Positions 11,574 to 22,600 of a stretch of 64,000 nucleotides of DNA are shown piece by piece. The stretch spans positions 32,689,491 through 32,753,490 of the forward strand of contig OY855906.1 in the NCBI GenBank assembly GCA_963693305.1, written 5' to 3'. Origin of the DNA: Meandrina meandrites (lineage: Eukaryota; Cnidaria; Anthozoa; Scleractinia; Meandrinidae). A program made the translations under genes and the position numbers. A model generated the notes under the pieces. The model ran no database searches. It had not been told where the DNA came from and saw only the letters and a list, made by a program, of their open reading frames with translations. The first letter of the stretch is position 1. Every line of letters starts with the position of its first letter.

Positions 11574-12997
11574 AGCTGATCAGTGAGCGGGAGTGGAAGT
11601 TTTCAAGATTTTCACAGCTCATGGCGACTGAATACATAACAAAAGAAGTAATTGTCGATTGTTTGCAGTTTGGATGTAACTTTATTCTCAACTATTACGC
11701 CAGTGACAGGTTAAAAGGCGTGCGTCAAACAAGATCGAGTTCTCAACGATCGCCCTGTTGATAATTGTAAAAACCGATAAAGGTCATTTGTTGATTAGCC
11801 TTGGCAGTTTTTAGTTTATCCGCGGGATGGGAATGACTTTTCACGGTCACATTCTGTTTAAAATGTACAAATAAATGGAAATGAAAGTACAAGTACTAAA
11901 TTAACGGGCGTCTTGTTTATTCCTAAATTGCACTCGAAATCATGTGATTACCTATACTAATTGCACTGTTATTCCATAATATAACTGAGTAGCTGTCCGA
12001 TAACTTGCAATGGGGCCCACTTATTATTAAGGATGACAGTTTAATGGATCAGGCAATAAAGTTTTCTTTTAATTCTTGTATTTCAGTGAAAACCAATTAA
12101 TAATTTCGACGCCCACAGCTGCTCACTATGTAAAAGTCTACATTGTTTAAAAGCTTCTGTCACACCAAGAGTGCGAATCTTGAGTTACGATGCACGCGGG
12201 AAGTTTGGAGAGCACGAGAGAAGCGTAATGGGCTTTAGAGTGCTCTCCAAACTTTCCAGATGCATCCAATATACGCAACGCTAAAAGCATGAACAAATTG
12301 TTTCATAACACATTGCGAGAAAAAAAATTCTCTGGCAAACCAGGCGACAGGTCGCCATTACCGCGCTCAAAGAGATTATGATGTACGCTCGCGTTATATT
12401 ATGCTTTGTTTTGTTGCCTTTTTTCTGTTAATGTTAAACACATGATTGAAAATCGTCTTGACTGTAAAATCTTTTGAAAACAACAGATTTTTTGAAAAAA
12501 ATGGTCAGAATTTCATGGAGCAGATCATAGCGTACTTAAAATTAGCATTAATTCTTAGAAACGAGCATGCAATTTGTGGCGACAACAAGAACAAAGTTAT
12601 TTTAATAATCAAAACAAACGATCAAAACAGTACTGTTAGCCAATTTTTAGACGAAGTAGGTGTTCACCGACTACCAATTGCTTAGTAGACAATACTCGTA
12701 AAAGTGAAAGTGACCATGAAGAAGAAATATCGTCACTGAACCATTCACATTTGTGGAACATTAAAATAAAGTGCGAGGAAAAAAAATAAAGCTATTGGTT
12801 TCAAGGTAAGAAAGTTTGGAATGGATCGAATTTTGTTAAACACTTGAGACAATGAAAAATTAGCTCGCGGAGTGTAATAAGGCCAAAATTAACTATCACA
12901 GAAATTAAAACGACCTAAGTGAACGAGGAATGCATTAAAATTAGAATCAACCTCATGGAGTGTAGTGAAGTATGATAAGGTAAAGTTAACGTCATAC

Positions 12998-13228
12998 CTC
13001 AGTTTTCCGTGAACCAAATCGACCATTACAAAATCTTTATGTTCCACTTCACTTCCAATGTAAACCAGCAAACCATTAGGTTCGACTGTCTTGAAATCGA
13101 ACCACAGACTGTGTTTTGTGGATGGCCAAGAAATCTCGCCACTAATATTGTAGGCGACGAAATCGTCACCTTTGAGCTTGATTTCCACACATGTCAGTCC
13201 GTTTAAATTTGCGCAGAGCGCAAGGTAG
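12998..13228 (-). CDS. Laminin-G-like domain exon (fragment)
   Basis: Minus-strand exon with donor gtatga and a probable acceptor ggcctag. The frame reads LNGLTCVEIKLKGDDFVAYN, then SLWFDFKTVEPNGLLVYIGS and DFVMVDLVHGKLR. The pattern FxFKTxxPNGLLxY, followed by a DFxxxxLxxGKLR strand, is typical of laminin-G/neurexin (LNS) domains. The preceding CxxLNGLTC looks like an EGF-module end. Entry and exit are both phase 2, unlike the phase-1 large gene, so it belongs to something else or is a displaced fragment. No neighbouring exon of the same kind was found. Confidence 0.55.
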
Positions 13229-13931
13229 CTAGGCCAAGGCTAGAGAGGCGTAAGTCATTATTTCTAGTGCTCCTAATCTGAGCTTTGCATATGAAGACTA
13301 GGCTGAGAAAGCTGAGAACTTTATTCACCGGAGACATTAAGTATCACGAGAAACTGCAAGCTGATATCAAAGCATTCCCATATGGCTTGCCCGACAACAG
13401 TTTATAATAATAATAATAACTAGGGATAGTTAACACTACAGCTGCCCCCGCTGTTATCCGTTTTTTCTCAGCGTATCCGTTACTACAGTCAATTATTTCG
13501 CTTGATATTTTGGCTATTGTATTTTCTTAATTGATTGAAAATCAGTTTTCTGTTTGGAGCAGTCTTGCGATAATTCAGAAGAAAGCACTAATTTTTCTCG
13601 TGTTCTGCTCACAAAGCATTACTTGTTTCTGACCTTCTCTTTTTCAAGATCATGGGACGAAGACGTGCCATTTAAAACAAACTTTCACTATGAATTGTTG
13701 AGGTCAAGTAGCTAATTAAAACAAAGCCAAATTATGCAAAAATTCTGAAGAATTACATGTAATAATCACGTAAATTTAATTACACGTACACGTCCCCAAC
13801 TTCCTGAGATCATTTTGCTTTTTTTTTTTTTTGCTGTAATGAGTGATCTCAGCGAGGGTAAACTTTGGTAATAGCCAAACGTTTTAAAACTACCAATTGA
13901 TACCAGCTGTTTTCAGATTTTTTTGTTTCAG

Positions 13932-14032
13932 TATATTAGGGCTGGAAGCTCAAGCAACAATGACCAACTTGACAGCTGAGCTCGAAACGGATGCCAAAAG
14001 ATTTCTCACCTCTGTCAATGTAAAAGCGTGCC
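13932..14032 (+). CDS. Plus-strand exon, unassigned
   Basis: Acceptor ttttttgtttcag and donor gtgagt are both strong. Of the three frames only one is open: ILGLEAQATMTNLTAELETD, then AKRFLTSVNVKAC. It enters phase 2 and leaves phase 1. The composition is helical and coding-like, but I recognise no family and see no partner exon nearby. Confidence 0.4.
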
Positions 14033-14925
14033 GTGAGTTTTGATTATCTCAAGAACTCTTTTGAATTCTCTTTCCTTCTTGACAAGTCTCAGTTACAAAT
14101 TTTACGTTAATGCCTGAAGACTAATCTTATTTCTACCACTTGAGTTTTTTTATTTAATGTCATATGATGTTCCGCCTAAAAGCCGAAAACACTGGATCGA
14201 CAGTGGGCTAGTTATATATGCATGTCTCAAGTGAAAACTTTCTCACGTCTCTGCGAGTTTCAATGCTCGCGGTATCTTTTTAAAACTTTCCTTCTTTAAC
14301 TCTTTTTGAACTTATCGCAGCTGCTAACTTTATATCTTGGTTGTGGCCTGAGTCTTTCAAACCCCTCGTGTAAAGTGTGATTTGTGTCTGACAAATCTCG
14401 ATTTCGGATTGAGTCTGTCAATCCTGCGAGCGAACGAGAGCTGCTCGCAACGCGCTAACAAGAGAAATTTCTAGACCAATACGTACTATTCTTGTTTTTG
14501 ATCATATCAATTGCGTAAGTTTCGGCTTCTAGACCTTGTGAAATCAATAAAGCTCGAAGGAAACCCGAAGGAAACTGCAGCAACCCAACTGCAATCAACG
14601 TTTGCAAGCGTCGTTTGTTGACAATTGTTGTGATTTGTGCACGTGGTTTGTCATCATCACCCAATCATGGTTCATCTTACGTCATCATTGACCAATCACA
14701 TTACAGGAAATTTTATCACACCTACCGATACCACTTGCGGGCATTTTATCACACCTACCGATACTACTTGCGGTCCCACTTTGGCCAAGTCGAGATTTTG
14801 TCTGGTATATACTATATATATATATATATAGTCTATATACGCGCGGACTACAATGATGCCTCCTCGGGTTTTGGCCTCTGGGCCAAAACCCTGCGGGGGC
14901 AATAATAATAATAATAATAATAATT

Positions 14926-15301
14926 CTTATTACGGTTTAAATATGGTGAATGAAATCGGACGTTTCCGACGGGAGCTTTTGAAGTGAATTTAAAGTCGCT
15001 GTTCATAATACTTTGGACGTGATCTCAGTAAACACGCTACCACGGGAAACAAACACATTGCTCCGTGAGAAACCAGTATCTTCTGCAATCAATCAATCAA
15101 TCGACATGCACGCTTGTGACTACAAACTCGATCGAAATAAATCGATTCGTAGAAAGCGCGGTTTCCGCAGTTTCTACAATAAATCCAAACGTACGGTACG
15201 TGCCCTTACTTACTTTGAGAGAGCATGCATTGCTAAATTACCAAGGCTAATCATCAAAATGGCTCAGCTATCGGTTTTTATAATTACCTTGTCTGCCTTT
15301 T
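14926..15301. repeat. Repeat copy, inverted relative to 11211-11573
   Basis: Starts cttattacggtttaaatatg and ends ttataattaccttgtctgcc. A fragment of it (attgctccgtgagaaacc) recurs at about 15515-15550. Together with 10322-11207, 11211-11573 and 15876-16720 it makes a nested direct/inverted repeat block of about 6.4 kb. Confidence 0.6.
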
Positions 15302-15549
15302 CTTGACATGTAACTGAACGTGTTCGAAGCAGCAAGCCGGTTTCTTTTTATACTACATTGAAAGCGTATAAAATTTACCGTTTAGTGAACAAAATCGTAC
15401 GTTGCCAGCGATGGTTAGAAAAATTATCGAGCATACCTTAGGTGAAAAATCAAATCGACGACAACTTTCGATAGATTTTACCGCACAACATCGAACTCAT
15501 GGAACTCATCGAACATTGCTCCGTGAGAAACCAGTATCTTCTGCAATCA

Positions 15550-15745
15550 ATGAGGGTCTAACATAGGTTTGGCGGGATGCGGGATGGGCCTTTTTTCGCT
15601 GGCGGGATGCGGGATGAGAGGAAATTTAAAGGGGATTGTATGGGGTCGGCGGGAAGCGGGAAGTTGGTTATTTTCACGGCGAGACGCGGGAATTCTTGTC
15701 TTTTTCGGGCGGGAAACGGGATGGTAGACGGTCAATTAGGTAAAC
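15550..15745. repeat. G-rich gcgggat repeat
   Basis: At least five imperfect copies of ggcgggatgcgggat or gcgggaagcggga occur. The composition is unlike its surroundings and the G-runs could form quadruplexes. A ggcttataa-rich repeat follows at 15770-15860. Confidence 0.5.
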
Positions 15746-15875
15746 ATCACACGGGGAATACCGTAAAATTCCGGTTATAAGCCCTGGGCTTATACAACTT
15801 CGTAAGGGGTTTTGGGTGGGCTTATAAACGGAGGGGCTTATATCCAGGTGGACTTACAAGCGGAATAAAAAAAAC

Positions 15876-16720
15876 GTTTAAATTCTGTGAATGAAATCAG
15901 ACGTGTCAGACGTTTCCGACGGGAGCTTTTGAAGCGAATTTATAGTCGCTGTTTATAATACTTAATCTCAGTGAACATGCTACGAGAAACAAACAAAACA
16001 AAAGCTGCAGATGAAGAATACTGGTAAGTCACACCACAATATTGAAAATCAAAATTCCCACGCATCTCGATGAAAGCAACATTACACAATTGTAAGTTTG
16101 GTTCAAATTTCAATCCGATTATGCAAATTCTTCAAGGTTTCACACAACGCCGCTTCAATAATCATAAAGTAAACTACGAATTTCAATTACAAAACAAGCG
16201 TTCCAGAATTCGTATTGGTATTCTGCTGGGTTCGCCATCACGTCTAAATACACGATAATGCTTGTTAAGGTGCTTCTTTACACGTTTAACTTTGGATAGC
16301 GCATTTGATAGAGCATGGTTCTCGATACGTTCACTTAGAAATGTTCGCTCGTAAATTGATCTCTCGTAAAGTCCACGGAGCGACCCTTTCATAAAACGCT
16401 CCAAAACGTTTTCTCTGGGTCTACCGCAAATGCTGTGTGCATTCGTATGTGGTTTGAGCGTATAAGAAATCATAATATTCGTACTTTCTTTCAAGGACGA
16501 CGCTTGAGATAAATCCACCATAATTTACCATGTGCTTGCTGTGCTTTGCTCACTCTCCTACCCATAGCCCGCGATCCTTCTGGTCTGCGCTAGGGATTGC
16601 ACAATAAATAGGCACGCATGCGTTTTAAGGCCCAGAAGGCGATTTGTGACTGAACGAAGAAAACAACAAAAGCGAAGGCCAATTTTAAACTTGGGCTCCC
16701 TTTGGGAAACGCCCAAGTAA
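15876..16720. repeat. Dispersed repeat, copy C
   Basis: Direct copy of 10322-11207, lacking its internal 52-base duplication. It ends with the same hairpin, cttgggc/gcccaag. Confidence 0.6.
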
Positions 16721-16721
16721 T

Positions 16722-17115
16722 AGGATAATCGTGCCAAAAATGGTGCTTTCAACCCAAGGGTCTCAGTAATTTCACCATGAAGGGCAAATGCTACCCACAC
16801 CCTCTCCCTGATACAAAAGAAGTGTCCCCCTGGAAAAATTTTCCAATGAGCCCACAGCCAGAATTGATCAGCTTATCGAATACTATCACTGTGCCACATT
16901 TGGTGCTTCTAACCCAAAGGATGCAGTCAATTTTGCAATAAACTTAAATGGTACCCACCCCCTCTCTCCTAGGTCCAAAAACATGCCCCCCCCCCCCCCC
17001 CCCTAAAGAATTCCGAACGGGCCTATATCTGAAATTGATCAGCTCATTGAGTACTATCACTGTACCAAATTTGGGGCTTCTAACTTAAAGGATGCAATCA
17101 ATTTCGCCATAAAGC
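16722..17115. repeat. Tandem repeat, about 160 bp units, with a C19 tract
   Basis: Three units share tatcactgt(g/a)cca, (a)tttggtgcttctaac, ggatgca(g/a)tcaattt and tacccacccc. A homopolymer of about 19 C lies at 16985-17003. The last unit is split by the TTAA element at 17120-17914 and resumes with acgatacccacccc. Confidence 0.65.
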
Positions 17116-17119
17116 TTAA

Positions 17120-17914
17120 GGTGGCTGAACACAGTTTTCGATACCTGTGTTGCATTTTCAATTTTTCCAAAACCGTTGATTCCTGGGTCTCCAAAATTAG
17201 CATAACATAAGATAAAAAGATAGACTTCTGTATTTTGATATTTTAGTTGACGTGTATTTTGTTGCCATGGTAACATGACTGAATATAAACACGCCATAAA
17301 AATCGGGTTTTATATATTTGCAGAAAATTTAGTCATTAGATTTTCTCCATCCCTTGCATGTAACAAACTTGTAACATTGCTCGCATGTTAACACTATTCT
17401 AATAATATTTTAACAGAGAGATTTTCAGCTATCCTCTGTTTAAGGTTCACTGAATTATTTACAATTTTCTCTGTTAAATTTAAATTTTTTTTAAATAATT
17501 CACTTTCTTGTTTCCTTTAGTATTTTCCTGCCAAATTTTATGAAATTCTAATGAGTGGTTCTCGAGAAATGTGCGCATTTCCAAGAAAGCTGCTAAACTG
17601 ATTCAATCACATTTTTTTGACCTACTACGCATGCGCTGCATTTAAGTGGGTTCTTACGATAACGACAAAAACCGGCAAAATCACTGGATTTTTTGTTTGT
17701 TAACTTTTTCTGACATTCCATACAAACAAAAGACTAAAACATATAACACATTGTGTCATTTTAAAAATAATAATATCACATGCAGGAACGGCATAGAACA
17801 AATAAATCTTCGCTTTATCGGCGCCATGTTTCATCTTCGTAATCATTGTGCGCGCGCTGCCTCGCATCAGCAATGAAGACTGCAGAGCGCGCGCAAAAAC
17901 TGTGTTCGGCCACC
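17120..17914. mobile_element. TTAA-flanked inverted-repeat element with visible empty site
   Basis: Left end ggtggctgaacacagtttt and right end aactgtgttcggccacc are inverted repeats flanked by TTAA (17116-17119, 17915-17918). The host is a tandem repeat whose neighbouring unit has an unoccupied site (ataaacttaaatggtaccca), so the insertion boundary and TTAA duplication can be read directly. No transposase is seen. Confidence 0.75.
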
Positions 17915-18253
17915 TTAAACGATACCCACCCCTTCCCCCCTGTGCAAAATTTGGTGATTTTAACAAAAATCGCACAATCATTTCACCATATTGCCGGACT
18001 AAAGGTTCCAAACTATGAGATCCAGGGTACCCAGCATAAAGCTTACATGAAAGAAATAAGATTATCTGGTCGCCCAAAGACAAAGTTAGTCGCCTGAAGC
18101 ACCCGGGCAAGAGCCAAAGATCGCAAATACACAGCTACAAAAGTCGACCGTGTTACAAGAAGTAAAAAAATGTAAAAAATCTGAAAGAAATGAATGAATC
18201 GTTTTTTGTTACAATAAAAATTTATCATTTTTTTTTTATCATTTTTCAGTTAC

Positions 18254-18496
18254 CTTTTTTAAATGCATCTAAATCAAACCTCCATTTACAAATTTCCGCG
18301 GCTGTAAGCCGCACGTCCTGATCATGTGCAAGTCCAAAGTTTAAACTGTTGTTGCCCTTGGGAGTTAGTGAGTTTTCTTCTCCCTTGGAAGTCATAGAGT
18401 TTTGACGCCGGCCACATGACACGCTCTCGTCCAATAAAAAATGGCATTTCAGTTGGGGGGTATAACAAAAATCATTGTTTCTCATAAACGAGTACA
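18254..18496 (-). CDS. Possible optional 243-nt exon
   Basis: An 81-codon minus-strand open stretch with donor gtaact and a weak acceptor aggtcag, phase 1 on both sides. The 3' half reads MTSKGEENSLTPKGNNSLNF, then GLAHDQDVRLTAAEICKWRF. If used between 27768 and 6090 it keeps the frame. It could equally be the first exon of another gene starting at that methionine (about 18394), or part of a repeat. No family is recognised. Confidence 0.25.
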
Positions 18497-19431
18497 CTGA
18501 CCTACAAATTCTTTCTCATAGTTTGAGTGTAGCAATCAAATCTTTCTTTAAAATAAATACAGAACAATTTCTATGTTTGAAACTAAATTATCACCAAAAA
18601 CATTTACTTTGACAGTACATGCAAAGGAACTATTAAGGAACTTTGTAGAACACACAAGTTCTTCCTGCACATGGTGAACGCTTTTTTTATTTCAAAATTT
18701 AATTTCTCTTGAGCTAAACAACCAAAAGGCAAAGTTGGGTTACAAAATCTACGTCCAGTTCTATTTTGAGGAATAAGTTAAAATTATTAAAAAAATTAAT
18801 AACAACGAACAAATAACGCCGATTGTGAGTCATTTTACTAAGGGCTTGCAGAATTGGTTTAAAAAGGTCAAAAAATGCAAATAAATATAGCCTTTCATAG
18901 CAACACCACCTCAGTTACCGCAGGACGAAACATTGCAGGCTGTTATATTGTGGCTGTGGTTTCTACCTTGATATTTCGTGCAACATTGCTTACTTTCAAC
19001 GGACGCATGCACTAGTTAAATTTCTCCACTGAATGTTGATTTCAGTTGTGCGATCAAAGCCATTTCAATAATATTATAATAAATAGTACGAAAATTGTGT
19101 ACAATTTTACAATTCGACACGAGTAACAACAGAAAATGTATTGCCCAGTTATGCGCTCGTTCAAAAGTTATTTCCATATTTCGAAGTTACTGCAGATCTA
19201 TCGCATAATTTACGTGTGATAATTTTGTCATTTGCTTTCAGAGTAATTTGCCATTTTCATTGTTATTTGGCACGAACTTTACTACAACTACCAGACGTCT
19301 TTGCACATTTGACGTAATAATGCAAACAGCCTATTTGACTAATTCGCACAAATGGATAATTTTATTCATGATCCGACAAGAACAGAGTGTCGATCCGACA
19401 ATAACGAAAGAATTTCACCTGTATGATGCAA

Positions 19432-19638
19432 GGGACAGACCATAAGAAATAACCGGAGGGAGTGGGGGTGACTTTTCACCATTACTTTTTTCCATGTAAA
19501 TCTTGTCAAAAACAATTTCTTCAAGTGATCATGCGTAAAAAAAATCCTGCAGACAAGTTGGGCTTAAAAATTTTCCTGCACCAATAATTTTTACCCCCCC
19601 CCCCCCCCCCCCCTTCCTGTCATTTCTTATGGTGGTGG
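19432..19638. mobile_element. Small inverted-repeat element at the array edge
   Basis: Gggacagaccataagaaat at the left returns inverted as atttcttatggtggtgg at the right, around an interior with a C-tract of about 22. It resembles the Harbinger-like element at 28480-29398 in end sequence and in its repeated a-rich ctgca/atgca words. The right half is the start of every unit of the following array. Confidence 0.45.
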
Positions 19639-22600
19639 TATGAAGGTAATATGAAGCCAAATATATATAGGCATGTGCTGTGAATTGCAAAATGATTGTT
19701 TTTTAGTAATTCCAAACAATTACCTGCTTTCCTTCACCTTTATCAAGCTCCCTTTTACACTGAATAACTCGCTAAGAGGAATTACTGTACAGTAAAAGTT
19801 GCTCGAACTGTGGAAACCACAAGAGATTAAGATTACTGCCAATTTATTGCAGAAAAGTTTTATTTTCGATGCGTATTTGAGCGGACACAAATGCAGTACG
19901 ATGATGTCAACTTCAATCTTATAACCAATGTTGACAGTTCATGTCTAAGCAAAACTATAAGGGGATCGTGATGCAAATGAGAATATACTAAATACCATCA
20001 GGAGGTGTCCCTGCTTTCCTTTTCCCTTTCTCTGTTCCTTTTTTTTGGCTCAATGTGCCTGTAAAATAATGAAGAATTTTGAATTTAAAATAAAATTGAA
20101 ATGCACTTATTTGCACCAGTTTTCTTGCCTTGCAAAGTTCTAGTGTCGATCTTTGTTTTTTTAGTCCATTGTAATAAGCAGCCAGCTTTAGTTAGGAATA
20201 CCAACTTTCAATTCCCAAGTTCAGGGCGGAAAATTGACTTTTTTTCTGGTAGCCACTTGGCTCCTAAATATTATAAAGTGGTAGCCAATCCCTAAAGGTT
20301 GGTCGCCATTTTTTAAAGTGGTAGCCAATTTCAAAAAAGTTTGTGACCATCATGTTTATAATGACGAAAAAAAAACATTTTTACCCTGTCATGGTAATAG
20401 ATCAGGGTTTTCAATAAGAATCAAAGTAGGCGGAAAAAGGGTTACTCGTGCTGCAGGCACGACCTTCTAGAGGGCATATTCACCCGGGAAACTTTTAAAA
20501 TCTGAGCCTCTAAGAGTGCATCTCCTGCATTCTGGGACAAGAATAAGGTCATTTTTGACAGAACCATACATGCTCTATTTTCCAGCTTTTTATTCAATGG
20601 TTTTAATTATCTTGCAGACAAAGTAGTTGCCAAACGCAAATTTTTAGTCGCCAGATTTCAAAATCAAATAGGGCATTGTTTAAAAGTGTTTAATCCAAAA
20701 AAGGACTGAATACATAAATATTCAAAAAGAAAAACAAAACAATCTTATCGCTAGGTGTAAAACAAACACGATATATAAGATTTTGTGGCCACTATCGAAG
20801 AAATCAACAAGAGACACAATCCATAGGCATACATGACCTGCGCAAGGGCTTGCAAAACATTATAGGGTGATTTCAAACACAGTCAGCTTTTTGCGTGTTT
20901 TCCGATGTGATAGAATCTTTTACAGCAAATTAAAGGAAGAGGAGGGTTGACTTCTTATCTTATTTTGGATGTTTTAGAAGCAAAGATCTTCCGACATAAC
21001 TTGATAGAAGGGCACAATGTGTGAGGGAATGTCCGTTATTCATCGTCAACACACAGTGAACAATTTAGTCGCATTGGCGCCTGTATTAGGCACAATTTGA
21101 CGCCCTGCCAAGGTGGTCACCTACAAGGGCTTTGACTATATCAACTTTTTCCTGCACCAATAATTTTTACCCCCCCCCCCCCCCCACCCCCCTTCCTGTC
21201 ATTTCTTATGGTGGTGGTATGAAGGTAATATGAAGCCAAATATATATAGGCATGTGCTGTGAATTGCAAAATGATTGTTTTTTAGTAATTCCAAACAATT
21301 ACCTGCTTTCCTTCACCTTTATCAAGCTCCCTTTTACACTGAATAACTCGCTAAGAGGAATTACTGTACAGTAAAAGTTGCTCGAACTGTGGAAACCACA
21401 AGAGATTAAGATTACTGCCAATTTATTGCAGAAAAGTTTTATTTTCGATGCGTATTTGAGCGGACACAAATGCAGTACGATGATGTCAACTTCAATCTTA
21501 TAACCAATGTTGACAGTTCATGTCTAAGCAAAACTATAAGGGGATCGTGATGCAAATGAGAATATACTAAATACCATCAGGAGGTGTCCCTGCTTTCCTT
21601 TTCCCTTTCTCTGTTCCTTTTTTTTGGCTCAATGTGCCTGTAAAATAATGAAGAATTTTGAATTTAAAATAAAATTGAAATGCACTTATTTGCACCAGTT
21701 TTCTTGCCTTGCAAAGTTCTAGTGTCGATCTTTGTTTTTTTAGTCCATTGTAATAAGCAGCCAGCTTTAGTTAGGAATACCAACTTTCAATTCCCAAGTT
21801 CAGGGCGGAAAATTGACTTTTTTTCTGGTAGCCACTTGGCTCCTAAATATTATAAAGTGGTAGCCAATCCCTAAAGGTTGGTCGCCATTTTTTAAAGTGG
21901 TAGCCAATTTCAAAAAAGTTTGTGGCCATCATGTTTATAATGACGAAAAAAAAAACATTTTTACCCTGTCATGGTAATAGATCAGGGTTTTCAATAAGAA
22001 TCAAAGTAGGCGGAAAAAGGGTTACTCGTGCTGCAGGCACGACCTTCTAGAGGGCATATTCATCCGGGAAACTTTTAAAATCTGAGCCTCTAAGAGTGCA
22101 TCTCCTGCATTCTGGGACAAGAATAAGGTCATTTTTGACAGAACCATACATGCTCTATTTTCCAGCTTTTTATTCAATGGTTTTAATTATCTTGCAGACA
22201 AAGTAGTTGCCAAACGCAAATTTTTAGTCGCCAGATTTCAAAATCAAATAGGGCATTGTTTAAAAGTGTTTAATCCAAAAAAGGACTGAATACATAAATA
22301 TTCAAAAAGAAAAACAAAACAATCTTATCGCTAGGTGTAAAACAAACACGATATATAAGATTTTGTGGCCACTATCGAAGAAATCAACAAGAGACACAAT
22401 CCATAGGCATACATGACCTGCGCAAGGGCTTGCAAAACATTATAGGGTGATTTCAAACACAGTCAGCTTTTTGCGTGTTTTCCGATGTGATAGAATCTTT
22501 TACAGCAAATTAAAGGAAGAGGAGGGTTGACTTCTTATCTTATTTTGGATGTTTTAGAAGCAAAGATCTTCCGACATAACTTGATAGAAGGGCACAATGT

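Noticed and set aside
21300..21345. A 36-nt exon-like interval in each array unit (minus strand, reading CKRELDKGEGKQ)
   Set aside because: It would be phase 0, cannot join the phase-1 neighbours, and has a poor pyrimidine tract.
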